From: an uncultured Clostridia bacterium
GTDB taxonomy: Bacteria > Bacillota > Clostridia > Christensenellales > Borkfalkiaceae
DNA length: 6,562 nt
Direction: 5' to 3'
Assembly (NCBI GenBank): GCA_947587775.1
Contig: CANPYD010000058.1
Coordinates: forward strand, 1-6,562
This document shows positions 5,279-6,562 of this stretch, piece by piece (position 1 is the first letter of the stretch; each line of letters opens with the position of its first letter). The notes under the pieces were generated by a model that was given only the letters and a program-made list of their open reading frames with translations, made no database searches and was not told where the DNA came from. The position numbers and the translations under genes were made by a program.

Positions 5279-6469
5279 ATGTCAAATGTAATGGACACCC
5301 TCCGCGAGAGGGGATTTATCAAACAGACCGTCTATGAAGAGGAGCTCTACGAACTTCTGGGCAAAGAGAGCGTCCCTTTCTACATCGGATTCGACCCCAC
5401 GGCGGATTCTCTCCACGTCGGACACTTCATGCAGCTTGTCGCGATGAAGCACATGCAGGACGCGGGGCATAAGCCCATCGTCCTCATCGGCGGCGGCACG
5501 GCGATGATCGGCGACCCTTCGGGCAGAACGGATATGCGTTCCATGATGACGAAGGAGACCATCGCCCATCATGTGGAGTGCTTCAAAAAGCAGATGTCCA
5601 AATTCGTCCGCTTCGAGGGCGAAAACGCCGCGATCGTCGTCAACAACGCCGATTGGCTCATGGGACTCAACTATATCGACTTTTTGCGGGACATCGGCGT
5701 GCACTTCTCCGTCAATAAAATGCTCACGGCGGAGTGCTTCCGTTCACGCATGGAGCGGGGACTTTCCTTCCTCGAATTCAATTATATGCTGATGCAGGCA
5801 TATGATTTCCTCGTTTTGCACCAAAAATACGGATGTTCGCTGGAACTGGGCGGCGACGACCAGTGGAGCAATATCCTCGCGGGTGCCGATCTCATCCGGA
5901 GAAAGGAGAGAAAGCCCGCATTCGCCATGACTTTCCAGCTCCTCACCACGAGCGAAGGCAAAAAGATGGGCAAGACGCAGAAGGGCGCCGTCTGGCTGGA
6001 TGAAAACAAGACGAGCCCGTATGAGTTCTACCAGTACTGGCGCAACACCGCCGACGCGGACGTCGAAAAGTGCTTTATGCTCCTGACGTTTGTGCCCGTG
6101 GAAGAGATCAAAGAGCTCTGCCGCTATCAGGACGAGCGCATGAACGCCGCAAAAGAACGCCTTGCCTACGAGATCACGAGGACGGTGCACGGCAAAGAGG
6201 CGGCGGACACGGCCGCAGCACAGGCGCGCGCCGCGTTTTCGGGGGAAGGGGAAATGCCCGAAAAGGTGATTTCAGCCGATGTCGACAATATTGTCGGCGT
6301 TCTTGTCGCGACGGGGCTGTGCAAATCCAACGGCGAGGCGAGAAGGCTCTTGGAGCAGGGCGGCGTGTCGGTCGGAGACGAAAAGGCGACCCTCTCGACG
6401 CCTCTTCCCGCAGGCGATTTTATTCTCCATAAGGGCAAAAAAGTCCATATCAAAGTGACCCGCCGCTAA
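5279..6469 (+). CDS. tyrS: Tyrosyl-tRNA synthetase
   Basis: This 396-residue cytoplasmic class I enzyme attaches tyrosine to tRNA-Tyr using ATP. Visible features are the HIGH-type motif HVGH (46-49), the KMSKS-type loop as KMGKT (229-233), and tyrosine-pocket residues Tyr35, Tyr169, Gln173, Asp176 and Gln195 (in GGDDQW), the last four with the same numbers as in the Geobacillus stearothermophilus enzyme. A C-terminal S4 RNA-binding domain covers about 330-396. The KMGKT loop and PYEFYQYW segment place it with the TyrS type (KFGKT in Bacillus), not the TyrZ type. Length is near the family norm and all key residues are present, so it should be active. The start at 5279 follows from the ribosome binding site and promoter; an 18-residue upstream extension from 5225 is rejected. 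The gene has its own consensus promoter and a very short leader with no T-box. The dispersed repeat begins three bases after its stop codon. Confidence 0.97.
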   Translation: MSNVMDTLRERGFIKQTVYEEELYELLGKESVPFYIGFDPTADSLHVGHFMQLVAMKHMQDAGHKPIVLIGGGTAMIGDPSGRTDMRSMMTKETIAHHVECFKKQMSKFVRFEGENAAIVVNNADWLMGLNYIDFLRDIGVHFSVNKMLTAECFRSRMERGLSFLEFNYMLMQAYDFLVLHQKYGCSLELGGDDQWSNILAGADLIRRKERKPAFAMTFQLLTTSEGKKMGKTQKGAVWLDENKTSPYEFYQYWRNTADADVEKCFMLLTFVPVEEIKELCRYQDERMNAAKERLAYEITRTVHGKEAADTAAAQARAAFSGEGEMPEKVISADVDNIVGVLVATGLCKSNGEARRLLEQGGVSVGDEKATLSTPLPAGDFILHKGKKVHIKVTRR

Positions 6470-6471
6470 TC

Positions 6472-6562
6472 TCGGCTCCCCTTGTAGTGGAGCCGAAAGA
6501 CCTGCCCCCTTTTTAAGGGGGCGGGTGGCGCGCAAAGCGCGTCAGGTGGGGGTTTCCTTGGC
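6472..6562. repeat. Dispersed hairpin repeat, copy 3 (runs off window end)
   Basis: Three consecutive hairpins follow the tyrS stop: TCGGCTCC/GGAGCCGA (6472-6479/6489-6496), a stem of 8 bp extendable to 12 with one G-T pair around GCCCCCTT/AAGGGGGC (6504-6511/6515-6522), and GGCGCGC/GCGCGTC (6527-6533/6537-6543, one G-T pair). It then reads GGTGGG...CCTTGGC up to the window edge, the same junction that leads into the second unit at about 96-111, so another unit may follow. No canonical terminator with a T-run directly after a stem is seen for tyrS; these hairpins may serve instead. Confidence 0.65.

Overview
The window looks like ordinary chromosomal DNA of a GC-rich member of the Bacillota, probably Clostridia. 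The grounds are strong AGGAGG-type ribosome binding sites, near-consensus sigma-A promoters, a Bacillus-type TyrRS, and dispersed hairpin repeats of a kind common in clostridial genomes. The phylum call is an inference; no rRNA or other marker gene is present to settle it.

Layout. Positions 1-275 hold no gene, only tandem copies of a hairpin-rich repeat. Positions 276-3862 (+) are a two-gene operon with an ATGA overlap. It encodes two full-length ABC half-transporters that should pair as a heterodimeric exporter: the first has a degenerate ATP site (Asp in place of the catalytic Glu) and the second has a complete one. The operon ends at an intrinsic terminator that lies inside the 3' end of the convergent gene. 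That gene, 3877-4794 (-), encodes a WYL-domain transcriptional regulator with its own near-consensus promoter, over which lies a perfect inverted repeat (TGACAAA-N-TTTGTCA). A related inverted repeat lies about 130 bp away, upstream of a small unknown gene (5025-5213, +). A copy of the dispersed repeat sits between the two palindromes. Next come a perfect consensus promoter and tyrS (5279-6469, +), tyrosyl-tRNA synthetase. Another copy of the repeat follows tyrS and runs to the window end.

How the parts may work together. The most testable regulatory idea is that the WYL protein controls its own transcription and that of the divergent 62-residue protein through the paired operators. No copy of this operator is visible upstream of the ABC genes, so nothing in the sequence shows that the regulator controls the exporter. 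tyrS appears to be an independent housekeeping unit with a very short leader and no room for a T-box.

I see no mobile-element protein, CRISPR array, tRNA, rRNA, or clearly novel multi-gene system. The points most worth a second look are the twin-operator WYL/small-protein pair, the repeat family with a compensatory base-pair change, and the terminator nested in a convergent coding sequence.
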